Below, piece by piece: positions 1 to 9,092 of a stretch of DNA of 64,000 nucleotides. The notes under the pieces are model-generated. The model searched no databases and had not been told where the DNA came from. It worked only from the letters and a program-made list of their open reading frames with translations. Within the stretch, counting starts at the first letter, position 1; each line of letters begins with the position of its first letter. This DNA comes from an uncultured Poribacteria bacterium (GTDB taxonomy: Bacteria; Poribacteria; WGA-4E; WGA-3G), in contig OX638352.1 of NCBI GenBank assembly GCA_951813545.1, forward strand, positions 434,001-498,000, written 5' to 3'. The position numbers were made by a program, and so were the translations under genes.

Positions 1-1387
1 GGTATCCGCGTCCACTAAAGAACCAGAAGTAAGGGAAAACGGTCAGGTTATTTGGTCCGATGCGACGTGTTCCAAGGATATTGACTAAAAACTGCTGCGC
101 GTTACACATACCTGCCATCTCATGTGCGGGGGGACCGAGTTCCGCGCGCACACGTGTAATTGCTAAGGAAATGGCAAAGAAAAACGCGAAGAAAGGCAGA
201 ATAATTGGGAGCGTCATGCCAGCCTTTAAACAGAACCAGACAATAAAGAGACCAGCGATAACAATGAGCAAGAGTGCTGTACGGTAACGGATCGGCTCTT
301 GTGAATCGTCAATACCACCGCGCATTCCTAAGACGGTGCGTGCAACGTTGGCAAGGTGCCTGCGCGTTACAAGCAGTGCGATGACAAAGATCGCCATCCA
401 CCCCCCGATAGATTGTTCACTGCCATACGGAAATGGGGCTGGGATTGCGAGCGCGCTTCCGAAAACGCGTTGCACTTTCTCAAACAGGTAGAAAAACCAG
501 AGGGAAAAGGAGAGGTCGAGTGGTAACAGGAACCCCAAACCGATCACAAAAGGGTAGAGCGGGACAGGGATACCACCGACAGCATTCCACGGTTTTTCGG
601 TAAAGAATGTACCCCAATTCCGGGCGTTATGGCGGACACTGAAATCCGGAAGGACTGGAAAGAAGTGTGCTAAACCGTGCCAAACATTCAGCAATGCGGC
701 GATGATAAACCCATACCATAGGACACGATTTCGGAAAAGCTGTGCGGCACCACCGCCTTCCGTAATCGCCATCGGAAGTTGAATAATAGGGTATGATAAT
801 TTCTCGTGTTCTGTCCACTGCTTCCGAATTAGCACATTCATGCAAATCATAATGGTACCGAGGGCAACAACCAACGATGTCCACCATAAGGTCGGCTTTA
901 TCCATGCACCGCCAATTTTAGCGTTGTAAAAGGGAGTATTGCCTTCATAAAACCCACGGATAAGCTCTCTATCTGCAACGACGAGATGCTGTGGGATATA
1001 ACTATGAAACATGTCTGCCCAATCGTTCTCGATTGTCGCAAACCAGAATGCGTGTGGAAGTGCTGGGATTGTCAAGGCTAATGTATCGTGGCCAGCTAAG
1101 CCGGACGCAATAGAGAGCATCGCGTAGATAGTAATCAGCTCACCTTGTGTCAACGCTGACCGCGGCGCGACACGCTTCAGGAAGAGATTTATTAAGATCA
1201 GGAAAAAGATGTTGAGAACGACGTTCCAGAATAGGGAGATGGTCGTTGGGTGCCCAGAATGCCAGACACATTCAACTTCAATAACCCAAAAGACGTTAGG
1301 TGGGATTAAGAAAATAGCAATAAGTATGGCACGCCATGTAACGCCGATCTCACGGTGCCGGTCTTGCCTGTCTAAGTTTTGCTCCAT
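1..1387 (-). CDS. Polytopic membrane protein, DUF6785-like, C-terminus cut off by the window edge
   Basis: I translated this frame directly. It opens with ATG at 1387 (MEQNLDRQDRHREIG) and stays open for 462 codons to the window start, so the 3' end is missing. The protein is rich in Trp, Phe and hydrophobic helices, with many apparent membrane segments from about residue 20 onward, and no signal peptidase site. Phrases such as PPNVFWVIEVE near the start and ITRVRAELGPPAHEM near the cut end match my memory of the DUF6785/DUF6784 membrane proteins common in Planctomycetes and Poribacteria. Their function is unknown; transport is only a guess. A degenerate repeat lies between it and the upstream GHMP kinase gene, so co-transcription is uncertain. 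Confidence 0.75.
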   Translation of the reverse strand, partial: MEQNLDRQDRHREIGVTWRAILIAIFLIPPNVFWVIEVECVWHSGHPTTISLFWNVVLNIFFLILINLFLKRVAPRSALTQGELITIYAMLSIASGLAGHDTLALTIPALPHAFWFATIENDWADMFHSYIPQHLVVADRELIRGFYEGNTPFYNAKIGGAWIKPTLWWTSLVVALGTIMICMNVLIRKQWTEHEKLSYPIIQLPMAITEGGGAAQLFRNRVLWYGFIIAALLNVWHGLAHFFPVLPDFSVRHNARNWGTFFTEKPWNAVGGIPVPLYPFVIGLGFLLPLDLSFSLWFFYLFEKVQRVFGSALAIPAPFPYGSEQSIGGWMAIFVIALLVTRRHLANVARTVLGMRGGIDDSQEPIRYRTALLLIVIAGLFIVWFCLKAGMTLPIILPFFAFFFAISLAITRVRAELGPPAHEMAGMCNAQQFLVNILGTRRIGPNNLTVFPYFWFFSGRGY

Positions 1388-1401
1388 TTTCACCTTCTCT
1401 A

Positions 1402-1536
1402 CAGCAGTCGGCTATCAGCCATCAGCAATCGGTGGACTTCTGGTCATTGAATATGCTTCTTATAGAAATAGCACATTTAGCCGTAGAGTCGCCCCGAAAG
1501 CCGAAAGGTTGCAATGCAACCGCCCTGAGCACTGAT
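1402..1536. repeat. Degenerate MITE-like repeat of the GGCTATCAGC family
   Basis: The left part reads GTCGGCTATCAGCCATCAGC and the right part contains CCGAAAGCCGAAAGG, words shared with the elements at 45683-45784 and 57443-57597. Inverted ends are poorly preserved here, so this is the weakest of the three copies. It fills the gap between two minus-strand genes. Confidence 0.45.
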
Positions 1537-1545
1537 AACTATTCG

Positions 1546-3060
1546 TTAAAAATGTGTAGGCGGTTCGAGTTCTTTCAATTCCCAGAGGATATGACCAAAC
1601 TCAAACGCTCCAGCGGCGTTACCTCGGATGAGTTCGCCATCTATTCCCCAAGCCAATTTGTAGGCAGCGAGGATTTGTGTCAGGGAAGTCTCCACACTAC
1701 CGTGGCACAGCAGGGCAACAGTACCACCGCCGCCACCGCCCGTAATTTTAGCACCGTAGATACCACCTTGTTCCCCAATCTTCCGAGCAATGTTGACAAG
1801 CCCGTCAACTTCGAGTGCCCCGAGTCCTGCCCGATCGCGGTAACTGGCATTCGATTCGTACATAAGGCTACCGGCTTCTCTAAGGTAGTGCTGTATGTTA
1901 TCCGGATCTCTATCGGCGTTTTTTATGGCGGCAATAAATTGTTTGACACGTGCGTTTTCGTAAATTGCGTGCTGTACTCGGCTCCTGATAGAATACACCT
2001 TCTGCGGGTCAACCTGTGTAACAGTATCAACAGTTTTCTCGTACTTTTCAAGAAATTCTGCGCCATGCATCTGTTCAGGCAACAAGTGCTCACACTGCTC
2101 GCGAAACACCTCTACAGAAAGGTTGCATAGATAGTTATCTGCTAACGCATCGGATATTTTGCGAGCGCGGTCGCCTTCCGTAGAACCGAGTTCGGATTTC
2201 GATGAGAAAGCCGCTTTGAGGATAGTCAACCCCATAAAAGTCCCAGTGCGCGTGTCAATATAGGCAGTGCTCGTTGTGCTCCTATGTACTCTCGTATAGA
2301 TGCCAACAAAACTCACATTTAACGGACATGAAACCAATTCAAGAATTTCGTCGGGTTGACAAAGAATTGAGAGAATCTTTGTTGACGTGCCTGCTGCAGC
2401 AGTCACCTGATCCATAATGCCACAAGGGGCACCAACAATTCGATTTTCAACGATTTGTGCAAGGCGCGCTATTTCCATCGCGCCTAATTCCAAACTATAG
2501 AGTCGATCAATCGCCATCAACGCAGCGATTTCAATAGCCGCGGAGGAAGCAACGCCACCTCCTACCGGAATATCACTCTTGATAACTATCGTAGCACCGT
2601 GCGGAAATTGATCGATCTTTCCTTCCTTGAGGAGCACGTAAAACGCACCGAGTATGTATCCCGCCCACTCAGTTCCCGGTTCTTCGTTGAAATGTTCCCG
2701 AATCTGTGAATACGTTTTGAGAGTGCCATCGGTATAGAAACTATCAAGCGATAAATGAAAGTTCGGTTTGAACTGACTCCCCGCTCGGAGTGTGACAGCA
2801 CAGAGGTTCCTATCCGCTCTAGCTTGGCATGCGGCGATTGCGGTTCGGTTGATCGTCATTTCAAAGACATTCGCGCCGCAGTAGTCAGCAATGCCGCCCA
2901 TGATGTCGAGCCTCGCTGGGGCACAGGTGACAACTACTTGTCCACCCTTTTGTAAACCAAACGAAAAGAAAAGCTCAGGAGAATCCTCCTGTAAAAGATA
3001 CTCCAGCTCAAGGACCTGAAAGGATTTCACTCTGGGACCGTGGAGTTGCTCAACTTTCAT
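1546..3060 (-). CDS. GHMP-family sugar kinase, galactokinase-like
   Basis: Predicted cytoplasmic ATP-dependent sugar kinase of 504 residues. All three GHMP motifs are visible: APARLDIMGGIADYCG (about 47-62), the phosphate-binding IPVGGGVASSAA (about 164-175) and the C-terminal GAKITGGGGGGTVALL (436-451). Motif 1 resembles galactokinases and plant-type L-arabinokinases, but with MGGIADYCG in place of the usual galactokinase GEHTDYN, so the substrate is probably not plain galactose; L-arabinose or another sugar is possible. The protein is longer than typical galactokinases (about 350-400 residues), the extra length being at the N-terminus and in the middle. Start ATG at 3060 has a GGAAAGACAG leader. 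A good promoter lies about 165 bp upstream. The gene stands alone on its strand. Confidence 0.82.
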   Translation of the reverse strand: MKVEQLHGPRVKSFQVLELEYLLQEDSPELFFSFGLQKGGQVVVTCAPARLDIMGGIADYCGANVFEMTINRTAIAACQARADRNLCAVTLRAGSQFKPNFHLSLDSFYTDGTLKTYSQIREHFNEEPGTEWAGYILGAFYVLLKEGKIDQFPHGATIVIKSDIPVGGGVASSAAIEIAALMAIDRLYSLELGAMEIARLAQIVENRIVGAPCGIMDQVTAAAGTSTKILSILCQPDEILELVSCPLNVSFVGIYTRVHRSTTSTAYIDTRTGTFMGLTILKAAFSSKSELGSTEGDRARKISDALADNYLCNLSVEVFREQCEHLLPEQMHGAEFLEKYEKTVDTVTQVDPQKVYSIRSRVQHAIYENARVKQFIAAIKNADRDPDNIQHYLREAGSLMYESNASYRDRAGLGALEVDGLVNIARKIGEQGGIYGAKITGGGGGGTVALLCHGSVETSLTQILAAYKLAWGIDGELIRGNAAGAFEFGHILWELKELEPPTHF

Positions 3061-3225
3061 CTGTCTTTCCGACGAGGACTTCTTTGTAGTGATGCTACTG
3101 GTAACCCTTTTTCAAATTCAGAACAGAAACCCCAGCGAAAAAGGTTTCACCCAGATTTTCTTGACATGGCACGACTCTTTTGAAACATCTTCAGTGTCAC
3201 AAAGATAACACGTGTTTCCTACACC

Positions 3226-3254
3226 ATATTATGCTAATTTCGTTAATTTATCAA
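3226..3254 (-). promoter_or_regulatory. Sigma70-type promoter upstream of the GHMP kinase
   Basis: On the minus strand TTGATA (3254-3249) and TAATAT (3231-3226) are separated by 17 nt. The predicted start would leave a leader of about 160 nt before the kinase ATG at 3060. Confidence 0.5.
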
Positions 3255-3321
3255 GCACTTTTTAAACAGATCCCGCAAAAACCTTCTATTTCCACACCAG
3301 CGTATACCAACATAAGAACAC

Positions 3322-4929
3322 CTAAGGATTGACAACCCTAACGCGCTCTCCCTGTTTCAGAGAATGTTGTCCAGCAACAACAACAGCTTCACCCTCAGCA
3401 AGTCCGTTGAGAACTTCAGCTTCGCCACCACGTAAAAGCCCTATCTCCACAGCGCGACGCTGGCTGACCCCGTTCTCAATAACGAAGACGTTCTGTGTCT
3501 TTGTGTTAGCATCCTCAATGAGAGAAGCACGCGAGATGAGAATCGCATCCGCATGGATCTTGATCGGGATAGTGACCTTCGCGAACATTCCCGGTTTAAG
3601 AGTTCCGTCCGGGTTATCAATGCCGACTTCAACAGTCGCTGTGCGACGGGCTGGCATCAAAGTCGGACTAATAAAAACAACACTACCGGACATCTGGGCA
3701 CTTATACCATCAACCTCTATCAATGCCCGCTGATTGAGCGCCAATTGGTTCAAGTGGGCTTCAATCACATCAACGGTGGCTTTGACAGTATCAATATTGA
3801 CAATCTCAAAAAGCGGTGCTGTTGGAAGTGCCATGCCCCCGAGATCTAAGTAGCGTCTAGAGATGATACCAGAAATCGGTGCATGAATGGTGGCATCGCT
3901 TAAGCGTTTCTGGGCAAGTTTGAGGGCGACATATGCCTGCGTGCGAGCCGTTTTCGCCGATGTAATCTCCGCTTCCCAACTTTTTGCCGTTTTTAAGGCT
4001 TCAGCGGAAGTAAGAGCTGCCTTTGCGGTCTCGACCTGAGAATGTGCAAGTTCAATGTCTTTCTCCCATGATCTTGTGGTAGCTTGTCTCTGTGCCAACC
4101 GTAAGGAAGCTTCTGCTTGTTGAACCTGTGCCTCCATCGCTTGGATGTCCTCGGACCGCGCGCCGTTATCAATAAGTTGAAGTTGTTCAGCTGCAATCTT
4201 ATGCTGTGCGACAGCAATATCCAACTGGGTCTTCGCACCTTCGAGCGATTGTTGGCTAATCGCGCCATTTTGAAAGAGTTGCAGCATCCGCGTATGATTG
4301 CTTTTGGCATTAGCGAGGTTTGCATCGGCTTGACTCAGTCCGGCTTGTGCCTGCTGCCGGTCTTCGTCCCTGGCACCGCTTTTAATTTTCTCAAGGTTCG
4401 CGACGAGTGATTCTAACGCCGCCTGTGCTTGTTCTATCTGTGTGACTGTCCGGATTTCGGAGAGATCTACAACCTGCTGTAGGGCAATCTCGGCTGCGCG
4501 GAATTGCGCCTTTGCTTGGGAAATCTGCGACTGCACTCGTACTTTCGCGAGCTGCTTTGCTTGAGAATAAGCGGTCTCCGCGGCTTCCAGTGTCGCTTCT
4601 GCTTGTTGAACAGCGAGTTCCAGTTCCTCATGCTCCACGGTCGCAAGAGGTACACCTTTTTTTACGCTGTCTCCTTCATCCACGGTTAAGACAACAAGGC
4701 GACCGGCTATTTTAGGGAAGACGCTGACTTGTGACTCCGCTTGAATAGTCCCAGACAATTCGAGTTCCGAACGAATCTCGCCCCGTTTTGCTTTTGTAAT
4801 TTCCACCGGTTTAAGCACTACGGCTGCAGTCTGAGAGGTTTCAGGTCCCTCAGGTTTCAGAAACCGAGGCGCAGCAATTATTGCTGCTATCACTAATACT
4901 ATGACTATGACAATCAGTACTTTCTTCAA
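3322..4929 (-). CDS. HlyD/RND-type periplasmic adaptor (membrane fusion protein)
   Basis: Adaptor linking an inner-membrane pump to an outer-membrane channel. The N-terminus is a single hydrophobic anchor (KKVLIVIVIVLVIAAIIAA). It is followed by a lipoyl/barrel-sandwich half (VFPKIAGRLVVLTVDEGDSV), then a very long Ala/Gln-rich coiled-coil hairpin (about residues 80-330) containing repeated AQAxLxxA heptads, then the second barrel half and C-terminal beta domains. I chose TTG at 4929 because GGGAG sits 8-10 nt before it; ATG at 4965 would add 12 residues (547 aa) and is the alternative. The hairpin is longer than in AcrA-like adaptors and nearer to EmrA/HlyD-like ones. TolC-family gene lies just upstream (5149-6549), separated by a palindromic repeat; no pump gene is in the window. 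Confidence 0.85.
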   Translation of the reverse strand: MKKVLIVIVIVLVIAAIIAAPRFLKPEGPETSQTAAVVLKPVEITKAKRGEIRSELELSGTIQAESQVSVFPKIAGRLVVLTVDEGDSVKKGVPLATVEHEELELAVQQAEATLEAAETAYSQAKQLAKVRVQSQISQAKAQFRAAEIALQQVVDLSEIRTVTQIEQAQAALESLVANLEKIKSGARDEDRQQAQAGLSQADANLANAKSNHTRMLQLFQNGAISQQSLEGAKTQLDIAVAQHKIAAEQLQLIDNGARSEDIQAMEAQVQQAEASLRLAQRQATTRSWEKDIELAHSQVETAKAALTSAEALKTAKSWEAEITSAKTARTQAYVALKLAQKRLSDATIHAPISGIISRRYLDLGGMALPTAPLFEIVNIDTVKATVDVIEAHLNQLALNQRALIEVDGISAQMSGSVVFISPTLMPARRTATVEVGIDNPDGTLKPGMFAKVTIPIKIHADAILISRASLIEDANTKTQNVFVIENGVSQRRAVEIGLLRGGEAEVLNGLAEGEAVVVAGQHSLKQGERVRVVNP

Positions 4930-4988
4930 TTTATTTTCTCCCTTCAACCGACCTTGTAGGAACATTTAGACATGGAGATAGACCGAAT

Positions 4989-5078
4989 AGGACTTACGTA
5001 ATTTGCTGATGAGTACCTACGGCCCGCACGCCGCTGGCGAGGTTCGAAACCTCGCCAGCAGGACGCTGCGTAAGTCCT
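4989..5078. repeat. MITE-like element with AGGACTTACG terminal inverted repeats
   Basis: Ends are AGGACTTACG (4989-4998) and CGTAAGTCCT (5069-5078), exact reverse complements. Inside, 5033-5059 is a perfect 27-nt hairpin with arms GCTGGCGAGGTT/AACCTCGCCAGC. It lies between the tolC-like and adaptor genes. Related copies: 21811-21924 (complete), and single ends near 36066 and 46911. Confidence 0.8.
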
Positions 5079-5148
5079 GTCGAAATTTGTGTTTGCTTTA
5101 GATTCCACGTATTTGTGTTTCACTTTTGAGATTACGAAATTCAAATGC

Positions 5149-6549
5149 TTACTGCAGTACTTGTCCGATCGCTTTTTCCAACCTCGCCAAACCGACGACA
5201 TAATCGTGGTATGCCTGCAGGCGGTTAACTTCCGCTTGTGCAAGTGCGATTTGTGTGTCGGTTAGTGCGACCGTGGTAATGATCCCATTCTGAAATTGGA
5301 GATTTGCAATGCGGACGCTCTCCCGTGCCTGGGTAACCGCTTCGCGCTGCACATCAATAAGGGCTTGCGCACCACGAAGATTCAGATAGGCAGTGCGTAC
5401 CTCAAATTCAACGCCAACTTTGACTTGGTCTCCACCCAACTGAACCTGTTTTAAAGCAGACTCACTCTGTTGGACAGCTGCGCTCGATGCAAACCCATCA
5501 AAAATCGGGATATTGATTTGGAAACCGACGCTCCAAATCCTATTCATTTCGGTAAGTCTTTCATTCTGTGAAATCTGATAGTTTGAGAAGAGACCGAGGT
5601 CTGGACGACTCCGCGTTTTAGCAATGTTAATCTGTTGTTGGGCAGCATGCTCGGAGAATTGTGTGCGGTGCACTTCAGGACGATTCTCAAGTGCGCGTTG
5701 TATGAAGCCATCAAGGTCTAACGCCAGCATTTTATAGTTGTCTGGAATCTCAAGTACGCCTTCAACCGATATGTTCTCAGCGAGCGGGATGTTAAGAACT
5801 GTTTTATAGGCGTTTTTGGCGGTTTGGACCCCGTTCTCTGCCCGAATGAGTTGTGATCTGGCGTTTGCAAGTTGGACTTTGGCGCGAAGTACATCAAAGT
5901 TAGTTGCAGCTCCCGCGTTGAGTGATGCTTCCGCGATTCCGAGTTGTTCTTCAACCAATGCAACGGTTTGTTGTGCTACCCTGACGAACTCTTGGGCAAC
6001 CAATGCCCCATAAAACGCCTCAGATACGTCCAAACGGAGTTGGTTATAAGCGGCATCAACATTACGCTGCGTTGCCTGATAGTTGAGTTTCGCGGCTTGA
6101 TAGCCGTAGTAGTAACGTCCCCACGCGAAGATAGGTTGCGTTAAATTAACTGTACCTTGAACATTATGATGTGCACCAAATTCCAATTCAATTAGGTCAG
6201 ACTCATTATCCGCACTCGGCGGCGACATCTCGTTCATTTCTTCACCCGGCATCGGGAAACCAAACCCACCATCGGCTTGAATTACTGATTTTTGTATATC
6301 TTTAAAATAGGTGTAATTGCCGTTCGCTGTAATTCTTGGCAAGAGTCCTGCGCGTGCTGCGCGAACTTGTGCCTCGGCAGCTTCGAGGTTTTGTTCAGCA
6401 GTTTGGATATCAAGATTGTTCTGTTTAGCAATCTCAATACTTTTCTCTAAGGTCAAAACCTGCGGTTCTTGTGCTACAGCGGAGAGATTTATGAGAAGGA
6501 GTAGAAAGGTTCCGGCACAGATAAAGTGACAGAACCGTAATAGATTCAT
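5149..6549 (-). CDS. TolC-family outer membrane efflux protein
   Basis: Outer-membrane channel of 466 residues, the normal size for the family. It has a signal peptide (hydrophobic run GTFLLLLINLSAVAQ, cleavage near residue 27) and two homologous halves with the alternating coiled-coil/beta pattern of TolC: LTLEKSIEIAKQNNLDIQTA near residue 33 and a repeat near residue 280 (LDLDGFIQRALENRPEVHRT). Helical stretches such as LRLDVSEAFYGALVAQEFVR and VEFEVRTAYLNLRGAQALID are typical. Start ATG at 6549 is preceded by AGGAGGACACAACTGTA. Neighbour 3322-4929 encodes the matching adaptor, so the two probably form a tripartite exporter with a pump outside the window. Confidence 0.93.
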   Translation of the reverse strand: MNLLRFCHFICAGTFLLLLINLSAVAQEPQVLTLEKSIEIAKQNNLDIQTAEQNLEAAEAQVRAARAGLLPRITANGNYTYFKDIQKSVIQADGGFGFPMPGEEMNEMSPPSADNESDLIELEFGAHHNVQGTVNLTQPIFAWGRYYYGYQAAKLNYQATQRNVDAAYNQLRLDVSEAFYGALVAQEFVRVAQQTVALVEEQLGIAEASLNAGAATNFDVLRAKVQLANARSQLIRAENGVQTAKNAYKTVLNIPLAENISVEGVLEIPDNYKMLALDLDGFIQRALENRPEVHRTQFSEHAAQQQINIAKTRSRPDLGLFSNYQISQNERLTEMNRIWSVGFQINIPIFDGFASSAAVQQSESALKQVQLGGDQVKVGVEFEVRTAYLNLRGAQALIDVQREAVTQARESVRIANLQFQNGIITTVALTDTQIALAQAEVNRLQAYHDYVVGLARLEKAIGQVLQ

Positions 6550-6606
6550 TACAGTTGTGTCCTCCTATACGCAAATGAAATTATTAGGATTCACGCAAAC
6601 CCCATC

Positions 6607-6633
6607 GCTGACGAGGTTTCAAACCTCGCCAGC
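6607..6633. repeat. Palindrome of the CGAGGTTT/AAACCTCG repeat family
   Basis: GCTGACGAGGTTT-c-AAACCTCGCCAGC forms a 13-bp stem with one mismatch and is nearly identical to the hairpin inside the 4989-5078 element. AGGATTCACGCA just to the left (6586) resembles a decayed AGGACTTACGCA end. It lies downstream of the YCF48-like gene and upstream of the tolC-like gene. Confidence 0.6.
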
Positions 6634-6708
6634 TGCGGATGATACATACGCAAAATTATGAAGATGAGCGGATATAGGAACCCGCTCACCCTGTTATATA
6701 GATAGCAC

Positions 6709-8586
6709 CTAATAGCGGATAATGGTTGTGGCATCCCCAATTGCCCAGAGCTGACCACTTGGCGTTTGGACGAGATCTCGCAGATTACTCATCGTCGGCG
6801 ACTCCTGTATCAACCATGTTACACCACCATCGGATGTGTAAAGAATCGTTCCACCTTCTCCAACTGCCCAACCTTCGTTGGCATCCCGGAACAAAATAGC
6901 ATTAAGATTGGCTTGCGTAGGAACTGTTTGGTCAATCCATGTTACACCGCCATCCTTTGTCGCCATAATAGCCCCTTGTTCACCAGCGACCCACGCTGTC
7001 TGGTCATCTACCGCATGAACATCGTTCCATGTGGGTCCTTGCGAAGTAGGGGTCCAAGTTAGTCCACCATCTATAGTTTTCGAGATAGTGCCAGCGTCTC
7101 CGACGACCCAACCTACATTTTCATTGATGAAATGAGCTCCGTACAGATTGACGAACATAGCAGCTCCATCTTGATTCCTCCAAGTTTGACCGCCATCATT
7201 CGTGTGCATAACCCTTGCCATTTCACCTACCGCCCACGCGTGTGTAGGAGTCCCAAAACTCATGGCGTAAGACCCCATGGCACTTAGCCAGCTCATGTCC
7301 CCCTCAAACTTAATTCGTTCTGCGGTGCCGTGGCCTTCATCACCCGGATCGCTGAGGTCTCCCCAAGTTTTTCCGCCATCCTTTGTTTCAGCCAACGCAG
7401 CGTTGGTCCCGACGATATAACCGACGTTTTCATCAATAAACCCTATGCCGTAAAGGTCAAAGACGTTTCCACTATTTTGTGGTTTCCATGTTTCACCACC
7501 ATCGTCGGTGTGCAAAACGCTTCCTGCTTCACCGACTGCCCAACCGAGCATGTCGTTATGGAAATAAGCGGCACGAAGTTCGTTGGCACTTGAGACAACG
7601 TCCCATGTTTCACCACCATCTGTGGTGTGGAGGATCGTTGCCTTATCGCCAACGATCCATGCTTCGGTTGTGTTAATCATGTGAATACCCTTGAGGCGGG
7701 CAGCAACAGGTCGAGATTCAAGCGGTGCCCACGTTGTGCCACCATCCTTTGTGCGTAAGATGACACCGAATTCCGCAGCAGCGATACCCACATTTTCATC
7801 AACAAAATGAACATCCCAAACGGGTTCAGGCATACCGTTAGAATTCGGGACTCTGCTCTCTTGAACTTTCCAACTGGCCCCATCAATTGTTGCGACAACA
7901 GCACCACCGGCACCAACCGCCCAGCCTGCTTTGTCACTCAGCATAAAAAGAGCATCAAGGGTGTTGACCGTGGCACTTGTTTGGAACCCCCAGGTCTGCC
8001 CACCATCGGTGGTATGAAGGAGTGTGCCACCACCACCTGCCGCCCAACCGACCTGTGGACTCACAAAGTGGATACCTTCTATTGTGTTATTGGTGTCAAT
8101 TTCCTGCTCTTCCCATGTTGTACCACCGTTTTTCGTACCGATGATAAGTCCACCATCTCCACTTGCCCAGCCGTGTTTATCATCAACAAAAGAGACCGCT
8201 AACAGCGCCGTGCGTTTGCCTGTATTCTTTTTCATCCACGTTTGCCCACCATCGGTGGTCTTTAACACCGTGCCATTTTCACCAACGACCCAGCCAATTT
8301 GTGGATCGATAAAACGGACTTTCGTTAACTCAACATCAAGTGGCAGGGGTTGCTGATTCCAAGTCTGTCCACCATCGGTGGTATGTAAAATTGTTGCCTT
8401 ACTACCGACAATCCATCCGTGTTGTGCGTCTACAAAAAAGACATCGGAAAAGGTAGCCTGCCACTTAGATTCACTTACCGTCACCCATGTCTTCTGTGCA
8501 AGCGCGAACGGCGCAGCAGCAAGCAGTAGCATAACTACTAAAATAGATAATATTTGCTCTCTTAGTTTCATCAGATTTCGCGGCAT
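6709..8586 (-). CDS. Exported YCF48/BNR-repeat beta-propeller protein
   Basis: Start ATG at 8586 (MPRNLMKLREQ) is chosen for the upstream GGAGTGGGTTTCG; an in-frame ATG at 8694 lacks a comparable site. The resulting 625-residue protein has a signal peptide ending FALAQ. The rest is about 14 tandem repeats of roughly 40 residues, each containing variants of GWAVGxxGxxLHTTDGGxTW, the signature of YCF48/photosystem-II-assembly-like and sialidase Asp-box propellers. With so many blades it probably forms two propellers. In bacteria outside the phototrophs these proteins are secreted with unknown ligands. No catalytic residues of sialidase are apparent. Unlike the LamG proteins nearby it does not carry the TTWGxLK tail; it ends TTIIRY. 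Confidence 0.87.
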   Translation of the reverse strand: MPRNLMKLREQILSILVVMLLLAAAPFALAQKTWVTVSESKWQATFSDVFFVDAQHGWIVGSKATILHTTDGGQTWNQQPLPLDVELTKVRFIDPQIGWVVGENGTVLKTTDGGQTWMKKNTGKRTALLAVSFVDDKHGWASGDGGLIIGTKNGGTTWEEQEIDTNNTIEGIHFVSPQVGWAAGGGGTLLHTTDGGQTWGFQTSATVNTLDALFMLSDKAGWAVGAGGAVVATIDGASWKVQESRVPNSNGMPEPVWDVHFVDENVGIAAAEFGVILRTKDGGTTWAPLESRPVAARLKGIHMINTTEAWIVGDKATILHTTDGGETWDVVSSANELRAAYFHNDMLGWAVGEAGSVLHTDDGGETWKPQNSGNVFDLYGIGFIDENVGYIVGTNAALAETKDGGKTWGDLSDPGDEGHGTAERIKFEGDMSWLSAMGSYAMSFGTPTHAWAVGEMARVMHTNDGGQTWRNQDGAAMFVNLYGAHFINENVGWVVGDAGTISKTIDGGLTWTPTSQGPTWNDVHAVDDQTAWVAGEQGAIMATKDGGVTWIDQTVPTQANLNAILFRDANEGWAVGEGGTILYTSDGGVTWLIQESPTMSNLRDLVQTPSGQLWAIGDATTIIRY

Positions 8587-8734
8587 CGAAACCCACTCCT
8601 TTCGGTGTGGAATGAACGCCAGCCTCCTTCTTACATCTCGAAATGGGCTTGCAAACAACGCCCTTCGTTTTAGGTAGTGCATTATACTCTTCAAGAACTA
8701 TGAACTAAAGTCTACACGCTTCATCTTACCCTAT

Positions 8735-8764
8735 ATAATATCACGCCCTAACAATTTATGTCAA
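8735..8764 (-). promoter_or_regulatory. Sigma70-type promoter for the YCF48-like gene
   Basis: Minus strand TTGACA (8764-8759), 18-nt spacer, TATTAT (8740-8735). It points toward the gene starting at 8586. Confidence 0.55.
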
Positions 8765-8887
8765 CTGAAAACCAAACAGCCCCATAGTAAAATCCAAAGG
8801 AGCGTTTACTTTGAAAATGTAGCAAATTTCGTGCCTATCCAAACAATATCCACCCCATCGGACTTCTTGCAAAATATCCAGAAAACA

Positions 8888-8936
8888 CTGCACAAAATTG
8901 GGCAGACTTTATGTCCAACTGCACGAAATCGGGCAG
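8888..8936. promoter_or_regulatory. Pair of CTGCAC-N6-GGGCAG dyads, candidate operator
   Basis: CTGCACAAAATTGGGCAG (8888-8905) and CTGCACGAAATCGGGCAG (8919-8936) start 31 nt apart, about three helical turns. They lie upstream of the promoter of the first LamG gene. A similar pair with 30-nt spacing lies at 38521-38568, upstream of a TolB-like gene. Confidence 0.45.
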
Positions 8937-8978
8937 ATTTGGCAAACCGCTAATCACTTTTACTGCCCAAAAATTTGA

Positions 8979-9007
8979 TTGACACCCGTTCAATTTCGTG
9001 GCATAAT
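8979..9007 (+). promoter_or_regulatory. Sigma70-type promoter for the first LamG gene
   Basis: TTGACA (8979-8984), 17-nt spacer, CATAAT (9002-9007), followed about 85 nt later by the ATG at 9093 with RBS TAGGAGA. Confidence 0.65.
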
Positions 9008-9092
9008 AATTAGACTTAGGTTTAAACACGTCTCACAAACACGTCAAATTCGGTTTGTAGACGCAAATATCTAAATATATTAGGAGATCTTC

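Larger units (their letters stand above)
8587..9092. other. 506-bp divergent intergenic region
   Basis: No credible gene. It holds two outward promoters (8735-8764 minus, 8979-9007 plus) and two dyads of the form CTGCAC-N6-GGGCAG at 8888-8905 and 8919-8936. Further scattered copies of the word GCACGAAAT or its complement occur (for example near 8826 and 8992). Confidence 0.6.

Noticed and set aside
1432..2130. Long open frame on the plus strand antisense to the GHMP kinase
   Set aside because: No RBS, no recognisable protein, and the opposite strand carries clear kinase motifs.
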